Part shown: piece after piece, positions 44,003 to 53,879 of the stretch | Position numbering within the stretch: position 1 is the first letter of the stretch | Layout of the letters: each line of letters opens with the position of its first letter | Assembly: GCA_963677085.2 (NCBI GenBank) | Contig: CAXXFH010000006.1 | Span: 558,001-622,000, forward strand | DNA: 64,000 nt | DNA from: G963677085 sp963677085 | GTDB lineage: Bacteria; Planctomycetota; Planctomycetia; Pirellulales; Thermoguttaceae | Reading direction: 5' to 3' | The notes under the pieces: generated by a model | The model's input: the letters and a program-made list of their open reading frames with translations, nothing else | Told to the model about the DNA's origin: nothing | Database searches by the model: none | Made by a program: the position numbers and the translations under genes

Positions 44003-44782
44003 TCACTCAAACATAGCTTGCGTTCCGTGGTTTGCCGCGAATTTTCGCGTCTTTTTGAGGACCCGCTGGAGTCGGTAACGTAAGTCGGCCAGTTCCTTGG
44101 ACTTAAACGAGTGCCGGGTGCGTTCGATGACATCCACCGCGTCTTCCACTGCGGCATGCAACGCGATTTGCTGCCGTGGATTTGCAAAGTGAGGGTTCCG
44201 TGGGAGCGCGTGTCGGGTGGATGGCGCCGGACGCGACTGTTCGAGACGTTGGACGCAACGCAGCAATTGTTGAACCACCGTGTTCCAGAAATCGGCCGAC
44301 GATTCCGGCTCGCCAACCTTTTGCGCTATGCTCAGCGACGCTTGCAGGTGCTGGACCTCGTCGAGGCAATGTTGAAGATCCAACCTGGTTCGGGTGAGCG
44401 TTTGGTGCATCAGCGAGTGGGTCATCGCCTTGCCCACATGGATTAGGAGCTGATCGAAATCGAGGGGTTTCGTGAGATAAGCAAGCACCGGTAACTGGAT
44501 CGCCAATTGGGCCGAGTCGACCGCGGGGCAACCCGTCACTAAGATCACGGGCATGGCCGGGGCCAGCTTGAGAGATTCGCGGATCAGTCTCAAATCGGGA
44601 TTGCCCGGCATCTTGATGTCGGCGATCAGCAGGTCGTAGTCGTTGTCGCGAAGCAAGGCCAAGGCGTCGTCGACCTGCTGAGCGGTTTGGCAGGCGTAGC
44701 CCTCGCGGTCAAGCATCCGCTGGTTGGCGTGGAGGAACGCGGGCTCGTCGTCGACCAGAAGGATCGAACCTGAAGTGTTCAT
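44003..44782 (-). CDS. Response regulator with helical output region
   Basis: Starting at MNTSGSILLVDDEPAFLHAN, 259 residues. The receiver domain has Asp11-Asp12, phospho-acceptor Asp55 in LLIADIKMPG and Lys near 106 in LTKPLDFD. The C-terminal part (about 125-259) is helical with no DNA-binding motif that I recognise. It lies after the histidine kinase (98 bases) and before the chemoreceptor, so it is the likely partner. It is not a CheY because of its long output region. Confidence 0.88.
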   Translation of the reverse strand: MNTSGSILLVDDEPAFLHANQRMLDREGYACQTAQQVDDALALLRDNDYDLLIADIKMPGNPDLRLIRESLKLAPAMPVILVTGCPAVDSAQLAIQLPVLAYLTKPLDFDQLLIHVGKAMTHSLMHQTLTRTRLDLQHCLDEVQHLQASLSIAQKVGEPESSADFWNTVVQQLLRCVQRLEQSRPAPSTRHALPRNPHFANPRQQIALHAAVEDAVDVIERTRHSFKSKELADLRYRLQRVLKKTRKFAANHGTQAMFE

Positions 44783-44880
44783 GCTAATACCTGTACTGCA
44801 AACCTGTAGAAAGTTGTTGTTGAGAAAAAAGTTACGCGTCGAACGGAAGCGGGGTCTTGCCTGGGGGCGGGAGTACGGTT

Positions 44881-46086
44881 TTAGTTGGCGGCCCTGCCGC
44901 CCGGCGATTCTTGGGGATAACCGGTTGGGAGGGTAACGCAGAAAATGGTTCCCTTTTCTGGCCGGCTTATGAAGCAAATTGTCCCGCCAGCCGATTCAAC
45001 GAGTTCCTTCGTGATTGCCAGTCCCAGCCCTAGGCCACCGCTGGCGGAACCCTGCTTTTGCGAGAAAAAAGGATCGAAGACGCGATCTTCAACGGCCTGG
45101 GGGATGCCGTGGCCTTGATCGATTACGACAATTTGTGCCGTCGTCGGGTTGCCCGAAATTTGTAGCGTGATTTTGCCACCGGGGTCCGAGGCGTCCAGGG
45201 CGTTGTTAATCAGGTTGAAAAGCACTTGGCGGATCGCTCCGGCGGTCAAGGTTTGGACGGACGGAGTCCCTTTCGCCTCGAGTTGCAAGCGGACGCCTCG
45301 TTCCGCGCAGTGAGGGGTGGCAATCGAGGTTACGGCGGCCGCCGTCTCGGCCAGACTCACGCAGGTAGTCGTGACGGGAATGGGCCGGTGAAGATCAAGC
45401 ATCTCGCGTACAATCCCGGCAATCCGATCGATCTCCGTCTCCACCTGGGAAAACAGATCGCGGTCGGGGTGATTGTCGGGCAACGACCTGCGGATCAATT
45501 GAAACGAACTGCGGATGCCTGCCAGAGGGTTGTTGATTTCGTGAGCGGTTTGGGCTGCCAAACGGCCCGTGGCAGCCAGCCGCGCCAAGTGAGCGAAATC
45601 GGATTCGCGTTGCGTGAGTGACAATCCGGCGTCAGCCGAGCGTGGATAAAAATCCCGTGCGGCACGTCCACGCCGTCGTTTGGCCAAGGTGTTGCGGTAG
45701 GCGAGCAGCAGGCACGGTTGATCATCGATGTCGAGCGACGTGGCGGCGATCTTTACGGGAAGCTTCCGGCCACTCTTCGTGCGCAAGGGGAACTCCACTT
45801 GCTGCAACGAATAGTGTTCTTTCTCCAGCCGTTGCAGTAGTTCCCGCCGATCTTCCGGATTAAACCAGAAACGCACATCGTAGGCGGTGCGGTGGAGGAC
45901 ATCCTGGGGGTGGTAGCCTGTCAGATCGACGAAGCCACCATTCACATCGAGAAACCGGCCCTCGGCGAGCGTGCTGATGCTCATGGGAACCGGCTTGGAT
46001 GCAAGTACGTTGGCAGGGGTAGCGTTTGCCGACGCGCTGCCCCTCACGCGCGGGGCGCCCCCGGCGTTGTGTCCCGTTTTGCACAT
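44881..46086 (-). CDS. PAS-containing histidine kinase
   Basis: The 401-residue kinase has a PAS-like domain (about 35-135, ending LLLAYRNTLAKRR) and lacks clear transmembrane helices, so it is probably cytoplasmic. The H-box is AHEINNPLAG at about residue 182. The N-box is NLINNALDASD, followed by VVIDQGHGIPQAVEDRVFDPF and GGLGLGLAITKEL (G boxes). It autophosphorylates and likely feeds the adjacent response regulator. The PAS ligand is unknown. It heads the minus-strand sensory cluster. Confidence 0.9.
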   Translation of the reverse strand: MCKTGHNAGGAPRVRGSASANATPANVLASKPVPMSISTLAEGRFLDVNGGFVDLTGYHPQDVLHRTAYDVRFWFNPEDRRELLQRLEKEHYSLQQVEFPLRTKSGRKLPVKIAATSLDIDDQPCLLLAYRNTLAKRRRGRAARDFYPRSADAGLSLTQRESDFAHLARLAATGRLAAQTAHEINNPLAGIRSSFQLIRRSLPDNHPDRDLFSQVETEIDRIAGIVREMLDLHRPIPVTTTCVSLAETAAAVTSIATPHCAERGVRLQLEAKGTPSVQTLTAGAIRQVLFNLINNALDASDPGGKITLQISGNPTTAQIVVIDQGHGIPQAVEDRVFDPFFSQKQGSASGGLGLGLAITKELVESAGGTICFISRPEKGTIFCVTLPTGYPQESPGGRAAN

Positions 46087-47051
46087 GGTTCTGTTCCTGT
46101 TCGCCCCACAGAATACTCCTTTGCTGCTATCGGCTGAAATGTTGGCCCATTACAGAATTCTAATCAAAGGAGTAACAGGCGGACTAACCTCGGTTTGTTG
46201 CGGGGGGGAGAGGCGGGTTTTTTGGTTGCGAGGGTACCTGGCTGGCTTGTGTGTTGCCTGTCTGAATGGGAGCATTCCCCCGGTGTGGAATTATTAGTTG
46301 CGCACGACTAAAGATCTCACTGTGTTGGGCGCCGCCGCCGCGTATTGGCTGGTGGATAGGTCGAGGGAGGCCAAGCTGATTGCGCTAGAAACCACAAGGT
46401 GCTTGGCGAGGTAAGAACCGTCCACGCGGGTGGGGAGGCGTTGGAATGGCCGTTTGTACCATTGGCGAAAGTGACCAGTGGACTCTGTTGCGGTGTCGGG
46501 TGGGGAAATCGACACACGCCGGCCAGCCACTTGGTGGGGTGTGATAAACGGTCGTGTGGCCTCCCAGGCGTCCCGTCCTTTCGAGTCTCTCCAGCTTAAC
46601 GGCCGTGGGGCCAATTTTTTTGCTAGCGACCGGTTCGATTTCGGTTAGTTCTCAGTCAGGTGTCAGAATGCCGAACTGCTGAATTGATAAGGGTTTATGC
46701 TCCGTGTTTCGTCGTCGAGTGACAGCAATGCTAGCATCGCTGGTGCGCCGCAACTCAAGGAATCCCAGGGTCTTAAGGCGACTTTTCAGAGAGTCATTGA
46801 CCAGGTCAAGGAAGTGGGTACACTCTGACGACTACACCTGTATGTTGTGGTTGCGAGGGCATCGGGTACAATATATGGGTGCCTGTCACTAAAGTCAGCA
46901 TCCCCCAAGCGTGGGTGATGGGGGCGTTCTGCCCCTAGTATTCATTTTCAATGTCGCATCAGCTGTCGTGGATCGCTGGTAATGCTATGAACTAATGTAC
47001 ATGATCGATGGGACGGATGCCCTTATTATCCCAGGAAGAAGGAGCTCAGTC
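46087..47051. other. Gene-free spacer, about 965 bp
   Basis: This divergent spacer lies between the kinase and the ribonucleotide reductase. Frames here lack ribosome sites and motifs. Near 46865-46880 is GGTACAATATATGGGTG, which partly matches the NrdR box (ACA-CWATATATWGTGT-type), and near 46902-46935 are GGGGG/CCCCC and GGGGC/GCCCC hairpins. Neither is certain. No repeat-family copy is clear. Confidence 0.4.
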
Positions 47052-50000
47052 ATGGACACTTCGCACGACGAAGCCCAGAAGGCGGCCGTCGTGGCGGCTG
47101 ACCACGAAGTAACTACATCTCCCGACATCGCGCGGGGGATTGCTATTAAACAACAATTCTGCCCTTCCGAAGCGGCTGACCCCTTCGACACGGTGGATTG
47201 GGAATTGCGGACTGCCGCCATTAAGGGAGAAGGCGGCGAGGTCCTTTTCGAGCAGACCGACTGCGAGGTACCCGCCTCGTGGAGTCAGTTGGCGACCAAC
47301 GTGGTTGTCAATAAGTACTTCTACGGCGAGATCAACACCCCCGAGCGGGAACGCAGCGTGCGGCAGTTGATCCATCGCGTTACCCGAACTATCGCCGATT
47401 GGGGGGTGACGGATGGTTACTTCGCCTCGGCGGAAGACGGCGAGCGTTTCTACCGCGACCTCAGTTGGCTCTGCCTGCACCAGAATGCCTCGTTCAATTC
47501 GCCCGTCTGGTTCAATGTGGGCCTCTATCACCAGTACGGCGTGAAGGGAGCCATGTGCAACTGGCACTGGAATGCCGAGACGGAAGAAGTCGAACAGCCG
47601 AAAAACCCCTACGAGTTCCCCCAGGCGTCGGCCTGCTTCATTCAGAGCGTCGACGACAACATGGAGGACATCATGGAGCTGGCCCGCAGCGAGGCCATGC
47701 TCTTTAAGTTCGGCTCCGGCACGGGCACCGACTTGTCGACGTTGCGTAGCTGTCGCGAGAAGCTCTCCGGCGGCGGCAAGCCCTCCGGTCCGCTTTCCTT
47801 CATGCGGGTGTACGATCAAATTGCCGCAGTGGTCAAAAGCGGTGGCAAGACGCGTCGGGCAGCCAAGATGCAGTCGATCAAAGACTGGCATCCCGACGTG
47901 ATGGAATTCATCGAGTGCAAGTACAAGGAAGAAAAGAAGGTCCGCCTGCTGGTCGAGGAAGGCTACAACTCGACCGAAGCCAACGACTCGGTGCTGTTCC
48001 AGAACGCCAACCTTTCGGTTCGCTTCAGCGACGAATTCATGAAGGCGGTCGAGGAAGATAAGTCCTGGACAACCCATTGGGTAACCGACGCCGGCAAGGA
48101 AGGCCCCACCTATCAGGCCCGCGACATGATCGAGCGGATGTCGAAGTGCGCCTGGGCCTGCGGCGATCCGGGCGTGCAGTACGACACGACCATCAACCGC
48201 TGGCACACGTGTCCCAACTCGGGCCGGATCAACGCCAGCAACCCGTGCTCGGAATATATGTTCGTCGACGACTCGGCCTGCAATCTGGCGAGCATCAACC
48301 TGATGAAGTTCCGCCAGGAAGACGGCACGTTCGACGTCGAACGTTTCCAGGCGGCGGCTCGCTTGGTGTTCATCGCCCAGGAGATTCTGGTCGATCACGC
48401 CAGCTATCCCACCTCGAGGATCGCGCGAAACAGCCATCTTTTCCGCCCGCTTGGTTTGGGGTATTCCAACCTTGGTAGCCTGCTGATGTCGAACGGTCTG
48501 CCGTACGACTCCGATACGGCCCGGGGCGTGTGTGGAGCGATTACCGCCCTGCTGCACGGAACGGCTAACCTCACGAGCACCGAGTTGGCGGCCGCCGTGG
48601 GGCCGTTTGCCGAGTACGACAGAAACCGCGAGTCGATGCTCCGCGTAATGGGGATGCACTGGGAGAAGGTCGAGGAGATCGACGACTGCCCGACCTACTT
48701 GAAGGAATCGGCCCGCCGGCTTTGGGACTCCGTGCTCGCCCAGGGGCGTCGCTACGGTTTCCGCAACGCCCAGGCCACCGTGTTGGCGCCGACCGGTACG
48801 ATCAGTTTCATGATGGACTGCGATACCACGGGCATCGAGCCCGACATCGCCCTGGTCAAGTACAAGCAACTCGCCGGCGGCGGGATGCTGAAGATCGTCA
48901 ACCAGACGGTTCCCTTAGCCTTGGAAACCGTGGGTTACACGGCCGAAGAGATCGAGTCGATCATCAAGTACATCGACACCGAAGACACGATCGAAGGAGC
49001 GGCGGACGTGCGGCCCGAGCACCTGCCCGTGTTCGACTGTGCCTTCCAAGCACCCAGCGGTACGCGTTCGATTCCCTGGCGGGCTCATATTCGCATGATG
49101 GGTGCGGCGCAGCCGTTCCTCTCGGGCGCCATCTCGAAGACGGTCAACATGCCGCGCGACTGCACGCCGGAAGATGTGGCCAGCGCTTACCAGGAAGGAT
49201 GGCGTCTGGGGTTGAAGGCCCTGGCGATCTACCGCGACGGATCGAAGGAAGCTCAACCGCTTTCGACGAAGAAGAAGGAAAAGAAGGGCGCGGAGGTTTT
49301 GGTGGCCGCTCCGCGCCGCGAACGCCTGCCCGACACCCGGCAGTCGGTGACCCACAAGTTCAGCATCTCGGGACACGAGGGCTACATCACTGTGGGTCTG
49401 TATCCCGACGGCCGGCCGGGCGAAATGTTTATCACCATGGCCAAGGAAGGGAGCACGATCGGCGGGCTGATGGACTGCTTTGGCACGGCGGTTTCGATGA
49501 GCCTGCAATACGGTGTGCCTCTGGAGGTATACGTCAACAAATTCTCGCACACGCGGTTCGAGCCGATGGGTTTCACGAAGAATCCCGACATCCGCATCGC
49601 GAAGAGTATTGTCGACTACATCTTCCGCTGGCTGGGCATTACCTTCCTGCCGGGCTTCCGGGAGGCGAACAAGGGGCTCAGTGCTTCGTCGCCGGGCGAC
49701 GCAAAACCAGGAGGCACCACCGACACGGAAGCAGAGAGTCGGCCCGCCGCCACGAAGGCTGGCGGGCCGAACGCCGGGCAGGGAAATGCCCCCGCGAACG
49801 GTTCGACGGCCAAACACGTCGTACATTCCGCACACGCGGCGACCAACGGCTCGACCAACGGGCACGGCGGTGGCAACGGGGCGTCGAAAAGCCACGGTGG
49901 CTCGTCGTATGTGGAGTTAACTTCGCAGTCGGCTTCGCTAGTGATGGAACGTTCGGCGGTGGCGGTCGACGACGCCATGGCCGGCCCGGCCACACGAAGC

Positions 50001-50120
50001 GAGCAGTTCGCCCGCTTCCAGACCGACGCTCCCAGTTGCGATAACTGCGGTGCGATCACGGTGCGAAACGGTAACTGCTACTTGTGTCACAACTGCGGCA
50101 ATAGCATGGGCTGTTCATGA
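47052..50120 (+). CDS. nrdJ: Vitamin B12-dependent ribonucleotide reductase (class II)
   Basis: The ATG after AAGGAG (47039-47044) gives 1022 residues; the frame starts earlier but with no ribosome site. It makes deoxynucleotides with adenosylcobalamin and needs no oxygen. The catalytic core has SNPCSEYMFVDDSACNLASI, with the conserved Asn, Cys and Glu, and LAPTGTISFMMDCDTTGIEP. After about residue 880 a Gly/Ala/Asn/Thr-rich linker (SPGDAKPGGTTDTEAESRPA) leads to a C-terminal Cys-rich end (CDNCGAITVRNGNCYLCHNC) that re-reduces the active site or binds zinc. A strong terminator follows. Confidence 0.95.
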   Translation: MDTSHDEAQKAAVVAADHEVTTSPDIARGIAIKQQFCPSEAADPFDTVDWELRTAAIKGEGGEVLFEQTDCEVPASWSQLATNVVVNKYFYGEINTPERERSVRQLIHRVTRTIADWGVTDGYFASAEDGERFYRDLSWLCLHQNASFNSPVWFNVGLYHQYGVKGAMCNWHWNAETEEVEQPKNPYEFPQASACFIQSVDDNMEDIMELARSEAMLFKFGSGTGTDLSTLRSCREKLSGGGKPSGPLSFMRVYDQIAAVVKSGGKTRRAAKMQSIKDWHPDVMEFIECKYKEEKKVRLLVEEGYNSTEANDSVLFQNANLSVRFSDEFMKAVEEDKSWTTHWVTDAGKEGPTYQARDMIERMSKCAWACGDPGVQYDTTINRWHTCPNSGRINASNPCSEYMFVDDSACNLASINLMKFRQEDGTFDVERFQAAARLVFIAQEILVDHASYPTSRIARNSHLFRPLGLGYSNLGSLLMSNGLPYDSDTARGVCGAITALLHGTANLTSTELAAAVGPFAEYDRNRESMLRVMGMHWEKVEEIDDCPTYLKESARRLWDSVLAQGRRYGFRNAQATVLAPTGTISFMMDCDTTGIEPDIALVKYKQLAGGGMLKIVNQTVPLALETVGYTAEEIESIIKYIDTEDTIEGAADVRPEHLPVFDCAFQAPSGTRSIPWRAHIRMMGAAQPFLSGAISKTVNMPRDCTPEDVASAYQEGWRLGLKALAIYRDGSKEAQPLSTKKKEKKGAEVLVAAPRRERLPDTRQSVTHKFSISGHEGYITVGLYPDGRPGEMFITMAKEGSTIGGLMDCFGTAVSMSLQYGVPLEVYVNKFSHTRFEPMGFTKNPDIRIAKSIVDYIFRWLGITFLPGFREANKGLSASSPGDAKPGGTTDTEAESRPAATKAGGPNAGQGNAPANGSTAKHVVHSAHAATNGSTNGHGGGNGASKSHGGSSYVELTSQSASLVMERSAVAVDDAMAGPATRSEQFARFQTDAPSCDNCGAITVRNGNCYLCHNCGNSMGCS

Positions 50121-50308
50121 GGGGCTTGGGGCTAGAGATTAGGGGCTAGGGAGCTGCAAAGCCGCGACGGTTGGTCGCGCCCGACTCTGCTAGTCAACGT
50201 AATCCCAACGTGTTTCCCATGGAAAACGACATCGAATAATCTGTCTGCTCACACTTTTCTACAAGGATGGGGCAGGTCCAGCCAACTGGGGCCAGGATGG
50301 ATTCGCAA

Positions 50309-50343
50309 GGGACGGCGGTCAATCGACCGCCGTCCCGTTTTTG
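50309..50343 (+). terminator. Rho-independent terminator after nrdJ
   Basis: GGGACGGCGGTC (50309-50320) pairs perfectly with GACCGCCGTCCC (50325-50336) around AATC, then GTTTTTG. It is 188 bases beyond the nrdJ stop. Confidence 0.9.
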
Positions 50344-50738
50344 TTGTTGATGCCTGCATTTCTCGCAACCAACCTAACCACGGAGTCACGGAGGACACGA
50401 AGCGGCAGGGCCGCCAACCAAACCGGTGCTACCGCACCCAGGTAGGAACCCGCTCCCGTTGGTCGCTGAAATTCTTGCTCGAAAAACAAACTTTTACGGG
50501 GTTGTACTAAGAAGAAGTACAAGTCTGCTGCTATATGGTGGCGGCTGCTTGGCTGACAATACGCCTGCTGAAAATGATCTTCGCAAGTTGTTCTGTACAA
50601 GCGACTCCGTGGCCTCGGTGTCTCCATGGTGAAAAACCCGAACCAGCCTCCAACACCCAACCCGCCCTGCCGCCCGTCGGATTGCACGCTATAATTCGGA
50701 AGTTGCACGCGTTTCGCGCTGTCTGTCGGGGAGTTCGG
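50344..50738. other. Spacer with a repeat and the metallophosphoesterase leader
   Basis: At 50401-50485 GGCAGGGCCGCCAACCAAAC and GAACCCGCTCCCGTTGGTCG repeat the unit of 16475-16570, again in inverse-core orientation. The stretch from 50121 to 50308 carries a purine tract (50117-50155) and the palindrome GCCGCGACGGTTGGTCGCGC, without a gene. Confidence 0.6.
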
Positions 50739-51473
50739 ATGTCGAAGTGTTTTTTTCTCTCGGATTTGCATTTGTTTGCCAGCCGATCGACGGCGGAGAA
50801 ATATCGTCACGTGATCGATGCGGCGGCGGCCAGTGCGACCGACTTCGTGCTGGGGGGCGACATCTTCGATTTTCGGTGGGCCACCCGGCATGGCGAGCAC
50901 GAGGCCGTGGTCCATGCGATTGGCTGGCTCCGCAAGTTGGCCGACGACTGCCCGACGTGCCGATTCCACTACCTGTTGGGCAATCACGACTATCATCACC
51001 CGTTCATTGAGCGATTGGGCGAGCTGGTCGATCAGGTCGACAACTTGGCCTGGCATCCGTATCACCTCCGATTGGGCAATTGCGCCTTTCTTCACGGCGA
51101 CGTGGCCGATCGGCCGATGAATGCTGAAATCCTGGCTGCCGCCCGGACGGCCGACGCCGATCACCGCAAGAAAGGGCCTCTGCTGAACGGCCTCTACGAC
51201 ATGGTGGTGATGGCGCGAATCCACAAACCGCTTCCCCACGTGTTTCGTCCCAAACGGTTGGTGGCCAAGCGAATCCTTCGTTATCTCGACGGGGTGGGGC
51301 TTGGTCCGGCTCATGGCGTGACCGATGTCTATTTCGGCCACATCCACCGCGTGTTGTCGAACTACCGCCACGGCGGGCTGATGTTCCACAATGGCGGCGC
51401 CCCGATCAAGGGGTTGAAGTTTCGCATCCTGGAAGCGAATGTCAGGGCCGGGGGACTGGGGGCTAGGGGTTAG
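50739..51473 (+). CDS. Calcineurin-like metallophosphoesterase, LpxH-like
   Basis: The ATG follows GGGGAG and gives 244 residues; an upstream extension is spacer. The metal motifs are SDLHLF (Asp-His), GGDIFDFRW (Gly-Gly-Asp), LLGNHDYHH (Gly-Asn-His), FLHGDVADRPM (His-Gly-Asp) and FGHIHRV (Gly-His-x-His). This is the UDP-2,3-diacylglucosamine hydrolase-like type of lipid A synthesis, although the specific substrate is not proven. The C-terminus runs into a purine-rich spacer tract (RAGGLGARG). Confidence 0.8.
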   Translation: MSKCFFLSDLHLFASRSTAEKYRHVIDAAAASATDFVLGGDIFDFRWATRHGEHEAVVHAIGWLRKLADDCPTCRFHYLLGNHDYHHPFIERLGELVDQVDNLAWHPYHLRLGNCAFLHGDVADRPMNAEILAAARTADADHRKKGPLLNGLYDMVVMARIHKPLPHVFRPKRLVAKRILRYLDGVGLGPAHGVTDVYFGHIHRVLSNYRHGGLMFHNGGAPIKGLKFRILEANVRAGGLGARG

Positions 51474-51650
51474 AGATTTACTCGTGCCCACGCATCGCGC
51501 GGGAACCAGGCGGGTATGCAGAGCCGCGACCAATGGTCGCGGGGCGCCGCCGCAAGACTCACCCCGTTTGCACGTCTGCGATCGTTGCGTTAACCTATCC
51601 CATGCCAGTCGGCAAGGGCGAATCCGTTTCGGAACACGATCGAGGCAGTG

Positions 51651-53843
51651 ATGTATATGGCCGGGAAGTCCTCGCAGCGGGCCGTCGCGGGAGTTCCGTT
51701 GCTGCGCGTTGTTGTGCCATTGGTTCTCATCACCATACCGGTGGCCTTCGCCGCCAACGCGGTCGCGCAAGATGCGAGCGAGCAGGCAAACGGCAGCGAT
51801 CGCGACACCTTTTCGTTGGCCAACGAACCGGCCGGGTGGCGGGTGCGCTACGGTCGCGATGGCCAAATCCGCCAACTTCAATTCCGATACGGCAGTCGCT
51901 GGCAAACGATCGCATTTCACTCGCCGCGAGCCGCCGACGAGTACAAACTCGTCGCGCCAACCGGTCCGCAGTGGTATGGCATTTGGGCCGGTCGATTGCG
52001 GGGTGTGCCCTTGCAACCCGTCGACGGCAGTACCACACGTTTCGAGGGCCACCTGGGCGATGTCACTTTTGCCCTGGAGTATGCCGACATCGATCACCGC
52101 CTGGCGCTGATTGCCACCTTGCGCAACGACGAGGACGACAGTTTCGCGCCAACCAAGGTGGGATTGAAGTTGGGGTTCGATTGTCGCGACGGTCTTTCGA
52201 CAACGCCCGATGGTCTTGAGGTTGATCAACCGGCAAGTCCCATGTTTCCCACGCTGTTGCGTTGTGAACAGACACACTTCTTCGGTTATGCAACGAATCG
52301 TTCGGGCGATCTGTTGGCGCTGGCTTCGCCCGACGCGGTGGCCTCGTGGAGCTTTGATTACACGACCGACAGGCCTCCGTTCGGTGGCCGCCCGGCTAGC
52401 GAAGCCGAGGTGACGACCTTCAATCTCGACCTGCTTCACACTAGTCCACTGCCTGCTCGGCATCCGGCCGATCGCGGCCGTGTGCCGGCAGGCAACGAGT
52501 ATCGCTGGACGATTTACCTGATGCCGCTGGACGATGTGGCCCAGTTTGCGCCGGCCGTGTCGCGGTTGTGTCGGGTGCCGATGTTCGACGTCGAGCGGCA
52601 AACGGTCGCCCAGGGCGAGCCGGTGCGTTTTCGGGTTCACTGTCCCGACGAAGTGGTGGTTCGCGCGATTCCGCCCAGCTACCGCATGCGGATGTTGCCC
52701 GCGGTGAGTCGGCAAGGCGATACCTACGAGTATCGCTATCAGCCCGACGCCTGGCCGGGCGAGTACCGATTGGTGGCCACCAGCCGCAGTGGACATCGCA
52801 GCGAAGCTCGGGTTTACGTGCGGCGGCCTTGGTCGTGGTATGTGAAGCGAGGGCAGGGGGCAGAAGGCAGGGAACGCGGGGCAGGGGACAGAGGGCAGGG
52901 AGAGGAAGACTTTGGGGAGACGCGGGGGCGCTTGGTGTTGCCGAAAGACTTGTCGACTATTTCCTCTGGCGACCTGACAGCGCGGGCGGCGGAAGTAGCC
53001 AAACGTGCCTGGCTTACTCGCGGCGAGTTGGACGAAGAACGACGGGCGGACTGTGTTTTCTCTGTGCGACGATTGCTCGATGCACAACGTTGCCGCATGG
53101 CCGCCGTCGTGCCCGACTGCCGAATGCACCAAGCCACGTTGCAACCGCTTTGGCCGGACGAGGCCATGGGCGTCGGCAGCGCGATTACCGTGGCCCCACA
53201 CGTGTCGACCGTCTCGCGGGTTTACGCCCTGTGGTATCTCTACCAACTCACGGGCGATACGCAGTGTCTTCGCGATACGCTCGAGACGCTGGGCACCTGC
53301 GCTCAATTGATCGAAGCCGAAACGGGCATTCGACGTTGGGCATTTGTTGTCGACCCGTATGTCGAGCCGCATATTGCTTCGCTCGACAAACGTAAGGCCA
53401 ACGGCGTGTTGCGCAAGCCCGAATCGTCGGCCGAGGAAACGGCCCGTCGGATTGCGTTTGGCGAGAAGTATCTTGCCTGTGGCGACCACGGCGTGGCTTC
53501 ACAGCGAGACGAACAGGTCGAGGCGGTTTTTGCGTGTCTCAACGAGATTGCGGCTACCAGCGCTTACGTGGTTGAACAGGGCGACGGCCGGTTGATCGGC
53601 TACAACTGCCGGGTGAGGCCGCTGGGTAACCGGCTTGAAGTTGTGCCCTCGGAGGCGACCGTCAATCGGGTACACGTCGACGTGCGTTTCCCTTGGAACG
53701 TGAGCATCCGGTTCGGCAACAAACCGGAGCCGGTCGTCTTCCGCAATGTGCAAGGGCGACGATGGCTTGAATGCAAAGCGGAGAATGAAAAGCTGGAAGC
53801 TGAAGAACTGAAGACTGACGACGGCGGAGCCGCGAGCGGCTGA
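51651..53843 (+). CDS. Secreted protein of unknown function with repeat-derived insert
   Basis: From ATG 51651 the product has about 730 residues. A signal peptide (LLRVVVPLVLITIPVAFAAN, cleaved after AVA/Q) is followed by a beta-rich half (about 45-400) and a helical half (about 440-660, WLTRGELDEERRADCVFSVR) that could be an alpha/alpha-barrel. Between them an Arg/Gly/Glu-rich segment (GQGAEGRERGAGDRGQGEED) is translated from a spacer-type purine tract. The C-terminus (NEKLEAEELKTDDGGAASG) is also repeat-derived. It may be a polysaccharide-active enzyme, but I do not recognise the family. Confidence 0.75.
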   Translation: MYMAGKSSQRAVAGVPLLRVVVPLVLITIPVAFAANAVAQDASEQANGSDRDTFSLANEPAGWRVRYGRDGQIRQLQFRYGSRWQTIAFHSPRAADEYKLVAPTGPQWYGIWAGRLRGVPLQPVDGSTTRFEGHLGDVTFALEYADIDHRLALIATLRNDEDDSFAPTKVGLKLGFDCRDGLSTTPDGLEVDQPASPMFPTLLRCEQTHFFGYATNRSGDLLALASPDAVASWSFDYTTDRPPFGGRPASEAEVTTFNLDLLHTSPLPARHPADRGRVPAGNEYRWTIYLMPLDDVAQFAPAVSRLCRVPMFDVERQTVAQGEPVRFRVHCPDEVVVRAIPPSYRMRMLPAVSRQGDTYEYRYQPDAWPGEYRLVATSRSGHRSEARVYVRRPWSWYVKRGQGAEGRERGAGDRGQGEEDFGETRGRLVLPKDLSTISSGDLTARAAEVAKRAWLTRGELDEERRADCVFSVRRLLDAQRCRMAAVVPDCRMHQATLQPLWPDEAMGVGSAITVAPHVSTVSRVYALWYLYQLTGDTQCLRDTLETLGTCAQLIEAETGIRRWAFVVDPYVEPHIASLDKRKANGVLRKPESSAEETARRIAFGEKYLACGDHGVASQRDEQVEAVFACLNEIAATSAYVVEQGDGRLIGYNCRVRPLGNRLEVVPSEATVNRVHVDVRFPWNVSIRFGNKPEPVVFRNVQGRRWLECKAENEKLEAEELKTDDGGAASG

Positions 53844-53879
53844 TACGCAGGTCAACAATCCCAAATCATAAATCTCACT

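Noticed and set aside
46704..46892. 62-codon frame in the spacer before nrdJ
   Set aside because: Arg-rich, no ribosome site and no similarity recognised.
50319..53489. Minus-strand open frame of 1056 codons
   Set aside because: It lies opposite the metallophosphoesterase and secreted-protein genes, which have signal, motif and ribosome-site support. The reverse frame is open because of GC-rich codon use.
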